From NCBI GenBank assembly GCA_964562015.1, contig CAZLRH010000012.1:54287-118286 (forward strand): a stretch of DNA of 64,000 nt. Reading direction: 5' to 3'. Position 1 is the stretch's first letter; each line of letters opens with the position of its first letter. This document shows positions 54,621-62,468 of the stretch, piece after piece. The notes below the pieces were generated by a model, which had not been told where the DNA came from, made no database searches, and was given only the letters and a program-made list of their open reading frames with translations. Origin of the DNA: CAZLRH01 sp964562015 (lineage in GTDB: Bacteria > Verrucomicrobiota > Verrucomicrobiia > Opitutales > JABDGR01). Made by a program: the position numbers and the translations under genes.

Positions 54621-55379
54621 TTAGGACGTCCCTTTCGCAAGCAAACTCAGTGCGGCCGCGCACGCCGTCTCGACGCGCAAAATATGGCCGGGCAGGCGCA
54701 CGGACGCGAAGTCAGCAGCCGCCAACTCGGCATATTCCGCGGGCGTGAAGTCGCCTTCCGGGCCGATGGCGATCAGCACCGGGGACTGCGGGACAAAGGA
54801 GCTAAGGGACAAAAGTTTTGCGCCGACTTCAAGGCTGGCAACAAGGCGAACCGCTTTGCTGGAAGTGGAGGCAAAAGTTTTGGCCTTAAGTGACGACAGC
54901 CAGTCTTGCAAATTCACTGGCGCAAGAATTTCCGGCCGCCAGGGGTTGCCGGATTGCTTGCAGGCTTCGACCGCCGCGGAGTGCCAGCGGGATTGTTTGT
55001 GGGCGAGGCGATCCGGGTCCGCGTGCCGGGTTTCGGCTCGCTCGGTCAGCAACGGCTGGAGGGCGGTCGCGCCAAGTTCCGTGGCTTGGCGGATGATTTC
55101 CTCGAGCAGGCCGCCCTTGGGCAGGCCCACAGCGAGCACGAGGGGAGCGGGAGCGGGCGCGGGATGACGGAGGATTTTATCCACGCGAATGCGCGCGGGG
55201 GCCTCGTCGTTCATGAGCACTCCGATGGCGACACCGCCCTTGCCATCCAGCACTTCCACAGATTCGCCCACCCGCACACGGCGCACGCGCACGAGGTGGC
55301 GCGACTCCTCGGGGTAGAGAATAATTTCACTGTCGACCGGCGGCAGGAGTCCCTCATGAAACGCGCGGACATGGCTCAT
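54621..55379 (-). CDS. rsmE: 16S rRNA m3U1498 methyltransferase
   Basis: 252 residues, SPOUT-type RNA methyltransferase. The N-terminal PUA-like barrel includes HLVRVRRVRVGESVEVLDGKG. The knot domain has the LPKGGLLEEIIRQATELGATAL block, RWHSAAVEACKQSGNPWRPEI, and AIGPEGDFTPAEYAEL with LPGHILRVETACAAALSL. It methylates U1498 of 16S rRNA with SAM. The ATG at 55379 is the family start; the upstream codons lie in non-conserved sequence. Confidence 0.95.
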   Translation of the reverse strand: MSHVRAFHEGLLPPVDSEIILYPEESRHLVRVRRVRVGESVEVLDGKGGVAIGVLMNDEAPARIRVDKILRHPAPAPAPLVLAVGLPKGGLLEEIIRQATELGATALQPLLTERAETRHADPDRLAHKQSRWHSAAVEACKQSGNPWRPEILAPVNLQDWLSSLKAKTFASTSSKAVRLVASLEVGAKLLSLSSFVPQSPVLIAIGPEGDFTPAEYAELAAADFASVRLPGHILRVETACAAALSLLAKGTS

Positions 55380-55468
55380 GCTCCTGAAATTGACAAAGTT
55401 GGGAGCGCGACGCCAGAACCTATCGGCACCCCTAGCGCAAATATCGTACTCAAGGGACCGGAAGGAAA

Positions 55469-55537
55469 TTAACCGCCAGCTGCACAAAAGTCAGAAAAAT
55501 TTTCTTATTCTGTGCTTATTGTGCTGCTGGTGGTTAA
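55469..55537. repeat. Inverted repeat doublet, family D, copy 2
   Basis: Arms 55469-55497 and 55508-55537 are imperfect complements (TTAACCGCCAGCTGCACAAA against the complement of the right arm), sharing the GCACA word with 45604-45663. Confidence 0.7.
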
Positions 55538-56148
55538 GCTAATTGGTCCGCGGGCGGCATTTTCAACTGCTGTGAGAAGCCAGGCCCACTCGCGAATCCC
55601 TAAAACAAACACGGCTCCCCAGACGAGGAGCCGTGCCTGAACCTAAAGACAAACTACAAACCTAACTGAAGCTGACCGCAGCCACTTAAAGCGACTGCGT
55701 TCATAAGGAGAGACTCTGCTGCTGCGGTTTCGTTCAAGAATTTTGCAAACGCTGATTAAAAATTTCGTAAATTACTGACATTCAACATAATAATGTAAGA
55801 ATGAAGGGGTGCTGAAATGAGCCAATTCAGGCGGAAATCGCAAAAAACGGCCGCGAGTTATCTGCTGTCTCACCAGGACCCCTAGCCAGGGAACATCGTC
55901 CCTAAAGCAGGAATCCGGGCAAGGGATCGGCCAAAAAATTTCTGGAGAGAGGGCGCGCGGCAAGACGGGTAATACCCTCTTAAGTGGAGGGCAAAAGGCG
56001 TCGATGACGGTGGATAAGCGTTGCACGCCACGGGCGTTTCATGCAAGCTGGTGTTTTCCCACGTCCCGTCTGACCCGGTTTTGGCCGCAGTGCTCCGCCA
56101 CCCCAACCGAGCCCGAGGGGGCAACTATTTTTTGCCCATCCCTTTCCT
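55538..56148. other. Gene-poor stretch with a candidate non-coding RNA
   Basis: About 610 bases between rsmE and the desaturase hold no convincing protein gene. At 55610-55635 a CACGGCTCC/GGAGCCGTG hairpin is followed on the minus strand by TTTGTTTTA, a terminator-like end. Upstream on that strand (55640-55760) the sequence has paired-looking segments (GCAGTCGC / GTGGCTGC). A minus-strand small RNA ending there is possible. It lacks a T-arm, so it is not a visible tmRNA. Confidence 0.35.
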
Positions 56149-57327
56149 ATGATACTCAAGCGATTCCCCGAAGGCCGCATCAACTGGGTCACCAGTGTGT
56201 TCCTCATTGGCACCCTCGTCATCAGCCTTACGGCGGTGCCGTGGTACCTGATGAGTTTTGGCCTGAACTGGTTTTTGGTGACGATGTTTTTCCTGTACGC
56301 CATCGCCACCGGCCTCTCTATCACGATGGGTTACCATCGGCTCTTTTCCCATCTGGCCTTCAAGGCCAAGACTCCCGTCAAGCTCTTCACGCTTATCTTT
56401 GGCGCCGCGGCGTTTGAAAACTCGACCCTCGATTGGGTGAGCGACCACCGCCGCCACCACAAATTTGTGGATCACGAAGAAGATCCCTACGACATCACCA
56501 AGGGATTTTTCTATGCTCACATCGGTTGGATGCTTTTTAAAATGAAGCCGGAGCCGCCGTTGGATAACGTGGCGGATTTGCAAAAAGACCCGCTCGTCAT
56601 GTGGCAGCACAAGTACGTGCACCTCGTCGGCGCCTTTGTCAGTTTTGTGCTGCCCACGATTTTAGGCGCCCTCTATGGCTGGCTGAGCGTCGGCACGGCG
56701 CACGCCATTTGGGTGCAGGCCCTGGGCGGGTTGCTCATCGGCGGAGTGCTGCGCGTCGTCTGTGTCCAGCACAGCACCTTTTGCATCAATTCCGTGTGTC
56801 ACACCCTCGGCCGCCGTCCGTATTCCACGGCGTGCAGCGCGCGGGACAGCGGCTTGGTGGCGTTGGTCACCTTTGGCGAGGGCTATCATAATTTTCACCA
56901 CGAATTTCAGCACGATTACCGCAACGGCGTGAAATATTGGCAGTTCGATCCCACCAAGTGGACCGTCTGGGCTCTGAGCAAGGTCGGCCTGACCTCGGAT
57001 TTGCGGCGCGTGCCGGCCGAACGTATTTTGCTCGCGGAGCTCACCGAGGCCCACCAGCAACTCGATTCGCGCCTTGAAACGACCACCACCCGCCTGACGG
57101 CGCAAGCCCGCGCGATGGTGGCCCATTCCATCGAAGCCGTGCAGCAGTGCCAGCAGCGCCTCGCCGCCCGCATCGCGGAATTGCAGGCCGCCGCCCGCGG
57201 AAAATTGGACATCACCCGCGAGACCCTGCGCGAATGGCGCCGCCAAATCGCCCAGGACTTGCAGGCCGCGCGCCATCACCTCGAGTTGATTCATGCGCAC
57301 AGTGCCATGGCGCCGGCGATGGGTTAA
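56149..57327 (+). CDS. Acyl-lipid/acyl-CoA delta-9 type fatty acid desaturase
   Basis: 392 residues, integral membrane di-iron desaturase. Three histidine boxes: HRLFSH near residue 62, HRRHH near 99, and HNFHH near 246. Four membrane spans lie in pairs before and after the second box. It introduces a cis double bond into acyl chains and so controls membrane fluidity. The C-terminal 90 residues form an unusual coiled-coil-like tail (TEAHQQLDSRLETTTTRL and on) not part of the standard enzyme. Confidence 0.92.
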   Translation: MILKRFPEGRINWVTSVFLIGTLVISLTAVPWYLMSFGLNWFLVTMFFLYAIATGLSITMGYHRLFSHLAFKAKTPVKLFTLIFGAAAFENSTLDWVSDHRRHHKFVDHEEDPYDITKGFFYAHIGWMLFKMKPEPPLDNVADLQKDPLVMWQHKYVHLVGAFVSFVLPTILGALYGWLSVGTAHAIWVQALGGLLIGGVLRVVCVQHSTFCINSVCHTLGRRPYSTACSARDSGLVALVTFGEGYHNFHHEFQHDYRNGVKYWQFDPTKWTVWALSKVGLTSDLRRVPAERILLAELTEAHQQLDSRLETTTTRLTAQARAMVAHSIEAVQQCQQRLAARIAELQAAARGKLDITRETLREWRRQIAQDLQAARHHLELIHAHSAMAPAMG

Positions 57328-57381
57328 GCAGCACCGCCGGACGGACGGAGTTCGTACCCTAGGCCGCGAGAAGTTTTTGCC

Positions 57382-58947
57382 ATGAACACGCCGCTTGGAC
57401 GCTGGGCCTTGGCAGTTGTGGGGGTCGCGGCTCTCGCGTGCATCATTTATTTTTATCCGAAATCCGCCGGCGTGCCCGTGCGCCATGGCGGCGAGGGACA
57501 AGCGGCGGAGCCGGCCGCCACCGCGTCCAATCCGGCGGCGGGCAACGGCCCCTACAAGCTGCAACTGACGCCAAAGTTCAAGGCCGGCCAGGCGTTTGAT
57601 TATCACTCGACGGCGCAGGTCACCAGCACCATCCGGGGCATTTCGTTGACCATGGAGCAGGCTCCGGCCGCCAGTCCGGCATCCGCGAATAGCACCGCCG
57701 CCAAACAATTGGTGCAACGCGTGGTCGACGACAAGCAGGACAGTTTTGCGGTCGAATTTTCCGCCCAGGCGCTGGCCCGCGCCGTCTATCCCAATGGCAC
57801 GTTGCGCGAGGCGTTTTTTCTCGTGCGCCGGTGTGAGATGACCAAGGACGGCAATGTCACCACGCTCGCGCCGGAAGAATCCATTCTTGCCGCGCGCCGG
57901 GAGGACGACGGGCGCATGGTCTTCACCCTCAATGGCGAATGGGTGGCACCCGAAAAGGCCAATCCCCTCGCGCTCGTCGTGCAGATGGGCAACCCGCATT
58001 TTACTTATGACGAAGCCCTCGGGCCGGCGAAGGCCGTGCCCGTGGGTTCCGATTGGCCGGTCAACAAAGAGGCGCTGTTGAAATCCGGCCTCAGTGAGGA
58101 TTTTCCCGGCGCCGATGATGCCAGCGGCAATTTTCATCTGCTTGCGTTGCGCCAGGATGAAACCGACGGGCCCCTCAGCGTGGTGGAAGGCGACTTTTCG
58201 TTGATGGATGTCCAGGCGCCGTTTCATCCGCCGACGGTGTCCAAGCCCTCGGTGGTGAGTTTTAAACTGCGCGTCACCTCGCCCCTCAGCCCCGGGGCGG
58301 GCCGACATGACGTGGAGATGAAATCGCTCATCCGCCATGAGGGGCAAAACGGCTCGCTCAAGAGCGATCTGGCACCGACGGAAATGCACATTGTCATTAA
58401 CGTCGCCCTCGAGCAGGCCACGCGGTACACCTACAACCCCGCGTTGAAACCCGCCGCCGTGCTCGCCGGTGCGCCCGCCATGCCGCCCGCGCCAAAAATG
58501 AATGCCCCGCAGGCCAACCCCGACGCGAATTTTGTCCGCACTCCGCAAATTCCCCTGATCAATAAGCAGAATTCGACGCGCAAATCTCCCCCAGCGGTGA
58601 GCCCGGGTGGCAGCACTACCGTGCCGGGCCTGGCACCCGTCGAAGGTACGCCGACGATGCTGGCTTCGCCCCGGACTTATTCAACCAATGTGGTTCCCAC
58701 CACGCCCGCAACTCCCGCGCCGCCCACGGCCACGCCTCCGGCCGCGGCTGCTTCGGCTCCCGTGTTGACCTTGACGCCATCCGCTTCTGTCGCGCCCATG
58801 GTGCCGAGCCGCGTCAGCAATACGACGGCTGCAGCGCCGACATCCGTGCCTGCGGCAAACCCGCCACCCCCCAAGCCGGTCACTCCGCCTCCCGCGGCCA
58901 TTCCGACCTTCAATGGTATCTCCGGCGTGACGCCGGCGCAGCGGTAA
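57382..58947 (+). CDS. Membrane-anchored hypothetical protein with Pro/Thr-rich tail
   Basis: 521 residues. An N-terminal signal-anchor (RWALAVVGVAALACIIYFY) leads to a beta-rich domain (about 50-330) with PYKLQLTPKFKAGQAFDYHS, a pattern like DUF6263-type secreted proteins. The last 150 residues are Pro/Ala/Thr/Val-rich and disordered. 55 bases downstream of the desaturase on the same strand; co-transcription is likely. Function unknown. Confidence 0.7.
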   Translation: MNTPLGRWALAVVGVAALACIIYFYPKSAGVPVRHGGEGQAAEPAATASNPAAGNGPYKLQLTPKFKAGQAFDYHSTAQVTSTIRGISLTMEQAPAASPASANSTAAKQLVQRVVDDKQDSFAVEFSAQALARAVYPNGTLREAFFLVRRCEMTKDGNVTTLAPEESILAARREDDGRMVFTLNGEWVAPEKANPLALVVQMGNPHFTYDEALGPAKAVPVGSDWPVNKEALLKSGLSEDFPGADDASGNFHLLALRQDETDGPLSVVEGDFSLMDVQAPFHPPTVSKPSVVSFKLRVTSPLSPGAGRHDVEMKSLIRHEGQNGSLKSDLAPTEMHIVINVALEQATRYTYNPALKPAAVLAGAPAMPPAPKMNAPQANPDANFVRTPQIPLINKQNSTRKSPPAVSPGGSTTVPGLAPVEGTPTMLASPRTYSTNVVPTTPATPAPPTATPPAAAASAPVLTLTPSASVAPMVPSRVSNTTAAAPTSVPAANPPPPKPVTPPPAAIPTFNGISGVTPAQR

Positions 58948-58980
58948 AACCGTAAGACCGAGAACGGCCAGCGGCCCGCG

Positions 58981-60027
58981 TTACCGCGTCTGCATTTTGT
59001 TCAGCTCGTAGTCTTTGTGCAGGAGATGGTAGTCGAGCGTGAGCTTGAGGGCGGTGCGCAAGTCGGTCTTGGGCTTCCAGCCGAGATGTTTTTGGGCCTC
59101 CTTGATGGAGGGCACGCGATGGGTCACGTCTTGATAGGCGGAGCCGTAATACTCCGCGCTGGAAACATCCTCGAGGGGAATCTTCTTCTTGATATTCTTG
59201 TAGCCGGGATATTTGGACACGAGGTCGAGCAACATCTCGGCTAGTTCGCGCACCGAGAAGTCCATCGCGGGATTGCCGACATTGAAAATCTTCTTCGAGG
59301 CGCAGCCGTCCTTGTTTTCAATCATGCGCGTGATGGCGTCCACGCCGTCGTCGATGAACGTGAACGAGCGGCGCTGGCGTCCGCCGTCCACCAGCTTGAT
59401 GGGACGGCCATGGATGACGTTGTGCAAAAATTGCGTGACCACGCGGGAGGAGCCTTCCTTCGGCTCGTTGATGTCGTCGAGTTTCGGGCCGACGAAATTG
59501 AACGGGCGGAACAGCGTGTAATCGAGATCGCGCGTGGCCCCGTAGGCGTAGATGACGCGGTCGAGGAGCTGCTTGATGCACGAGTAAATCCAGCGCTGCT
59601 TCGGAATGGGCCCGAGCACGAGGTTACTGGTATATTCGTCGAATTCCTTGTCCGGGCACATGCCGTACAACTCCGAGGTCGAGGGAAACACGAGGCGCTT
59701 CTGGTACTTCACGCATTGGCGGACGATTTCCATGTTCGCCTCGAAATCGAGTTCGTACACGCGGATGGGGTCCTTCACATACAGCGCAGGCGTGGCGATG
59801 GCCACGAGCGGGACGACCACGTCGCACTTGCGCACATGGTAGGCGATCCACTCCTTGTTGATGGTGATGTCGCCCTCGAAAAAATGAAAGCGCGGGTGGC
59901 CCAGGCAGTGCTCAAGCTTGGTCGTGGCCATGTCCATCCCGTACACTTCCCAGTCGTGGGTGTTCAGGATGTGCCAGGTGAGGCTGTTGCCGATGAAGCC
60001 GTTGACGCCGAGAATGAGGACGCGCAT
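58981..60027 (-). CDS. NAD-dependent nucleotide-sugar epimerase/decarboxylase (ArnA-C-like)
   Basis: 348 residues, extended short-chain dehydrogenase fold. The Rossmann GVNGFIG is at residues 7-13, VFPSTSELYGM at about 110-120 holds the catalytic Ser/Thr, and YSCIKQLLDR gives YxxxK. The substrate-side blocks RPFNFVGPKLDDI and FTFIDDGVDAITRMIE resemble the decarboxylase domain of ArnA and UDP-xylose synthases. It probably acts on a UDP-uronic acid or related sugar for cell-surface polysaccharide. The leader is a pyrimidine-rich repeat. Exact product uncertain. Confidence 0.85.
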   Translation of the reverse strand: MRVLILGVNGFIGNSLTWHILNTHDWEVYGMDMATTKLEHCLGHPRFHFFEGDITINKEWIAYHVRKCDVVVPLVAIATPALYVKDPIRVYELDFEANMEIVRQCVKYQKRLVFPSTSELYGMCPDKEFDEYTSNLVLGPIPKQRWIYSCIKQLLDRVIYAYGATRDLDYTLFRPFNFVGPKLDDINEPKEGSSRVVTQFLHNVIHGRPIKLVDGGRQRRSFTFIDDGVDAITRMIENKDGCASKKIFNVGNPAMDFSVRELAEMLLDLVSKYPGYKNIKKKIPLEDVSSAEYYGSAYQDVTHRVPSIKEAQKHLGWKPKTDLRTALKLTLDYHLLHKDYELNKMQTR

Positions 60028-60029
60028 GG

Positions 60030-60075
60030 GAGTGGAGGAGGTAGAAGGTAGAAGGTGGAAGGTGGAATGGGAATG
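60030..60075. repeat. GTAGAAGGTAGAAGGTGGAA word repeat upstream of the epimerase
   Basis: At 60040-60066 a 7-8 base word is repeated four times. On the coding (minus) strand it forms a C/T-rich leader ending about ten bases before the ATG. The rest of 60076-60204 holds nothing assignable. Confidence 0.75.
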
Positions 60076-60204
60076 CAAAAAAGAGGGTGCACTGGGGTCT
60101 AACCTGCCGGGCGAGCACTGGGCAGGACGAATCCGAAGTGGAACGGACAACCTTTTGCTGCTGGTCGTAGGGGCGTCGCTGGCGACGGCCCTCGGCCCGC
60201 GCGG

Positions 60205-61089
60205 CTACTGCAGCCGTTTGAGCGTCGGGCTGGCGCGGAGTTCCGTGGGGGCAGGACTGCGCGGCCGGGCGAGCAGGGCCTTGAAAAACTCCTCCTTTTC
60301 GGCCATGTCCTGCAGCAGATTGTCCATCCGCAGATTCATGGTGGCGGACAAATTTTTGAGCGAGGCCGCGATGGATTCGCCCAGCGTGCCGATGGCCGAC
60401 CCGAGCGTGCCAAACCCGGCATAGAGGATCTGGTTGGTTTTGCGCTGCTCGTAAATCATGGCGAACTGAAAATCCGTTTGCGCCCGGCGGACGATGGTGG
60501 CAAAGCGCGCGGCTTCCAGGCGGGCGTCGGGCAGCGGGTGGTCCGGCGGCGGCAGCAACGGCGCGGAGCCGGTCAGCCGTTTCAGCTCCATGGCTTCGCG
60601 CTGGAAGGAATCAATCGTGCGGAGCATATGCTCGACTTCGCTCTTGTACCCCGCGAGCTGGTTGGCGGCGCTTTCAATTTCATCCCAAAACGGGGCAAAC
60701 GCGCCGTCGGTAAATTCCCTTTGCGCGCTGGTGAGGTGGGCGCGGGCGGCCATCGCGTGTTCGGTGATGCCGAGGTACGCCCGCTTCGTTTCCGTAATTA
60801 GGCCGCGCAGGTAGCTGGTCTTCTCCTTGAGGTCGGCCAGGCTGGTATCCTCGGCGGAAGGGCGGCGGTCGCGCCTTTTGAGCCACGCCTCAAGCGCGTA
60901 TGAGCATAGGGCCCCAAGAATCGCGCCGATCAGCGCCAGGAAAACCATATGCTCAAAAGCGCCCAGCCGCGAATAAGGCCCCTCGGTTCCACCCAGTTCG
61001 GGCACATGCTGGGTAAGCGCCGAAACCCCAAACAGGGCGCCGATCAGGGCTCCCGCCCAAGCATAATACATGGCCCGCTGTTGGTTCAT
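60205..61089 (-). CDS. Membrane protein with long helical cytoplasmic domain
   Basis: 294 residues. Two hydrophobic segments (about 8-24 and 47-68) are followed by a charged helical region to the end with coiled-coil character (KRAYLGITEHAMAARAHLTSAQ, AEKEEFFKALLARP). A glycine-rich interruption (GFGTLGSAIGTLGESIAA) lies near 230. No family recognised. Upstream is a 138-base gap, then the nucleotidyltransferase module on the same strand. Confidence 0.65.
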   Translation of the reverse strand: MNQQRAMYYAWAGALIGALFGVSALTQHVPELGGTEGPYSRLGAFEHMVFLALIGAILGALCSYALEAWLKRRDRRPSAEDTSLADLKEKTSYLRGLITETKRAYLGITEHAMAARAHLTSAQREFTDGAFAPFWDEIESAANQLAGYKSEVEHMLRTIDSFQREAMELKRLTGSAPLLPPPDHPLPDARLEAARFATIVRRAQTDFQFAMIYEQRKTNQILYAGFGTLGSAIGTLGESIAASLKNLSATMNLRMDNLLQDMAEKEEFFKALLARPRSPAPTELRASPTLKRLQ

Positions 61090-61227
61090 CGCGACATCCC
61101 GTTAAACCCCGGAAAGGTGTCTCAGGATTCTATCTTCGTCCGCCGGGATGGGAAGTCCCAATGCGGGGGAGCGCTGGACTAACGTCAGGCGGCCTTGATT
61201 CCCGGCGGTCAAACGCCAAGACGGGAT

Positions 61228-61788
61228 TTATTTTTTGGCCCGCGCCTTCCGCAGGAGGACCTGCACGCGCAGGCGGTAGCGACGCTGGCGCAGGGCGGCT
61301 TTTTCCCGTTTTTCCCATTCGGGCGCACGGGGACGGCCCCGTTTGGGCGTGAATAACGGTTCGGGAATGGTGAAAATATTGCGCTGCTTGAAGGAGGCCG
61401 GGGAATGGACCAGCAGGGTGGCGTACGTTTTGGTGGAAAACCACGGCTCCTTCGCGATGCGGCGGCGGTCGTACACCCATTCCGGCCGCTGCAACCCGTG
61501 GCGGTCGGACAGCCATTCGGCCAGCGCCGCGAGGTAGGCGTCGCAAATATCACCCTCCTTGAACCGGCCAGCCAGCCGCGGCGGGGTTTCGGCGAGGCGG
61601 AGCCCCAACTCGGGGCTACTCGTAATGCGCCGGGTGATCTCGTGCTCCCAGTTGCCGAGATTCCAGCCAAACTTCTCGTAAGTCTTCGACCAATCCGCCA
61701 ATTCTTTCATCGTGTACGGACGGCGATGCTCCCGATCTTTTTCGGGAGTACGGCGCGGGCGGTAGCTATATTCAGGTTTTACGTTCAT
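61228..61788 (-). CDS. Unknown partner of nucleotidyltransferase
   Basis: 186 residues. An N-terminal basic/aromatic start (MNVKPEYSYRPRRTPEKDRE) is followed by a helical middle with Trp positions (WSKTYEKFGWNLGNWEHE). The C-terminus is strongly basic (KREKAALRQRRYRLRVQVLL), suggesting nucleic-acid contact. The ATG lies 17 bases inside the preceding nucleotidyltransferase gene, so translation is coupled. No known domain. By position it would be the second member of a toxin-antitoxin-like pair; which of the two is toxic is unknown. Confidence 0.65.
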   Translation of the reverse strand: MNVKPEYSYRPRRTPEKDREHRRPYTMKELADWSKTYEKFGWNLGNWEHEITRRITSSPELGLRLAETPPRLAGRFKEGDICDAYLAALAEWLSDRHGLQRPEWVYDRRRIAKEPWFSTKTYATLLVHSPASFKQRNIFTIPEPLFTPKRGRPRAPEWEKREKAALRQRRYRLRVQVLLRKARAKK

Positions 61789-62323
61789 GGGCCACCTCTT
61801 GAATGATGCCTTTTAAAATTTCCTGTTGTTTATCGGTTGGGACATCGTCCGGGTAGAACCGGTCAATGTGCTGCTGGATATCGTCCAGCGATTTGATTTC
61901 CATTTTACGAATGAGAAATCTCAAATCCTCTAGATCGCCGCGCCGGCTCGGGCCCGGACGACGGCAGGCCAGGGCTTTCATCGCCAGCAAGTAGCTTGCG
62001 GTGGCGACGTAAAGTTTCAGGCCGGGAATCTCCAAGGGGAGCTTGCGGCGGCCGCCGATCGGGGCGAAAAAGTGCCACACCTCGTCGTTTAGCCACATAT
62101 CTTCGAGCCCCAGCTCTTGCGCGACTATCTTGGATAATCGCAACCCCGCCTCCTTGGGATTAATCGTGTCAGCTACGTCCTGGGTGGACTCGCGATTGTC
62201 AAAGGCCAACATCAAGGCGGTGCCACCGTAAAGGCACAACTCCAGCGTCAACCCCTCCGCGAGGGCGAGTTCGCCCAGGCGGCGCAGCGCGCGCAGGATG
62301 AGGTCTTTGGCAATGCCGGCCAT
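61772..62323 (-). CDS. AbiEii/DUF6036-like nucleotidyltransferase
   Basis: 183 residues. The nucleotidyltransferase hallmark is LCLYGGTALMLAFDNRESTQDV: the GG-x-A/S motif is followed by R-x-S/T-x-D. The usual second acidic residue of the TxDxD pattern is replaced (STQDVAD), which may weaken catalysis. Later PLEIPGLKLYVATASYLLAMKALA and GDLEDLRFLI resemble the C-terminal half of AbiEii and DUF6036 proteins that modify tRNA in abortive-infection and toxin modules. First gene of a two-gene operon with a palindrome at its start. Confidence 0.75.
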   Translation of the reverse strand: MAGIAKDLILRALRRLGELALAEGLTLELCLYGGTALMLAFDNRESTQDVADTINPKEAGLRLSKIVAQELGLEDMWLNDEVWHFFAPIGGRRKLPLEIPGLKLYVATASYLLAMKALACRRPGPSRRGDLEDLRFLIRKMEIKSLDDIQQHIDRFYPDDVPTDKQQEILKGIIQEVAHERKT

Positions 62324-62324
62324 G

Positions 62325-62350
62325 AATAAAACGTTACGTTACGTTTTATT
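62325..62350 (-). promoter_or_regulatory. Palindromic operator candidate
   Basis: Arms AATAAAACGT and ACGTTTTATT, six bases apart, begin one base before the nucleotidyltransferase ATG. AACGTT words repeat within the spacer. The place and symmetry suit an autorepressor site. Direct sequence feature; binding is inferred. Confidence 0.65.
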
Positions 62351-62468
62351 CCTTGTCAAGCGGCCCCTCAGACTTTGGGCCGGCAAGATGCGTTGACCGT
62401 CGCTAACGGCAGCTCGAGGCTTGGCCTGACCGCGGTCGCGCACTTCGCGGCTTTGCGGCAAAAATCTT

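Noticed and set aside
55620..55760. tmRNA-like reading on the minus strand
   Set aside because: No tRNA-like acceptor or T-arm sequence and no convincing tag with tandem stops.
55772..56026. 84-codon minus frame upstream of the desaturase
   Set aside because: Composition is not protein-like, there is no family resemblance, and it ends in AT-rich sequence.
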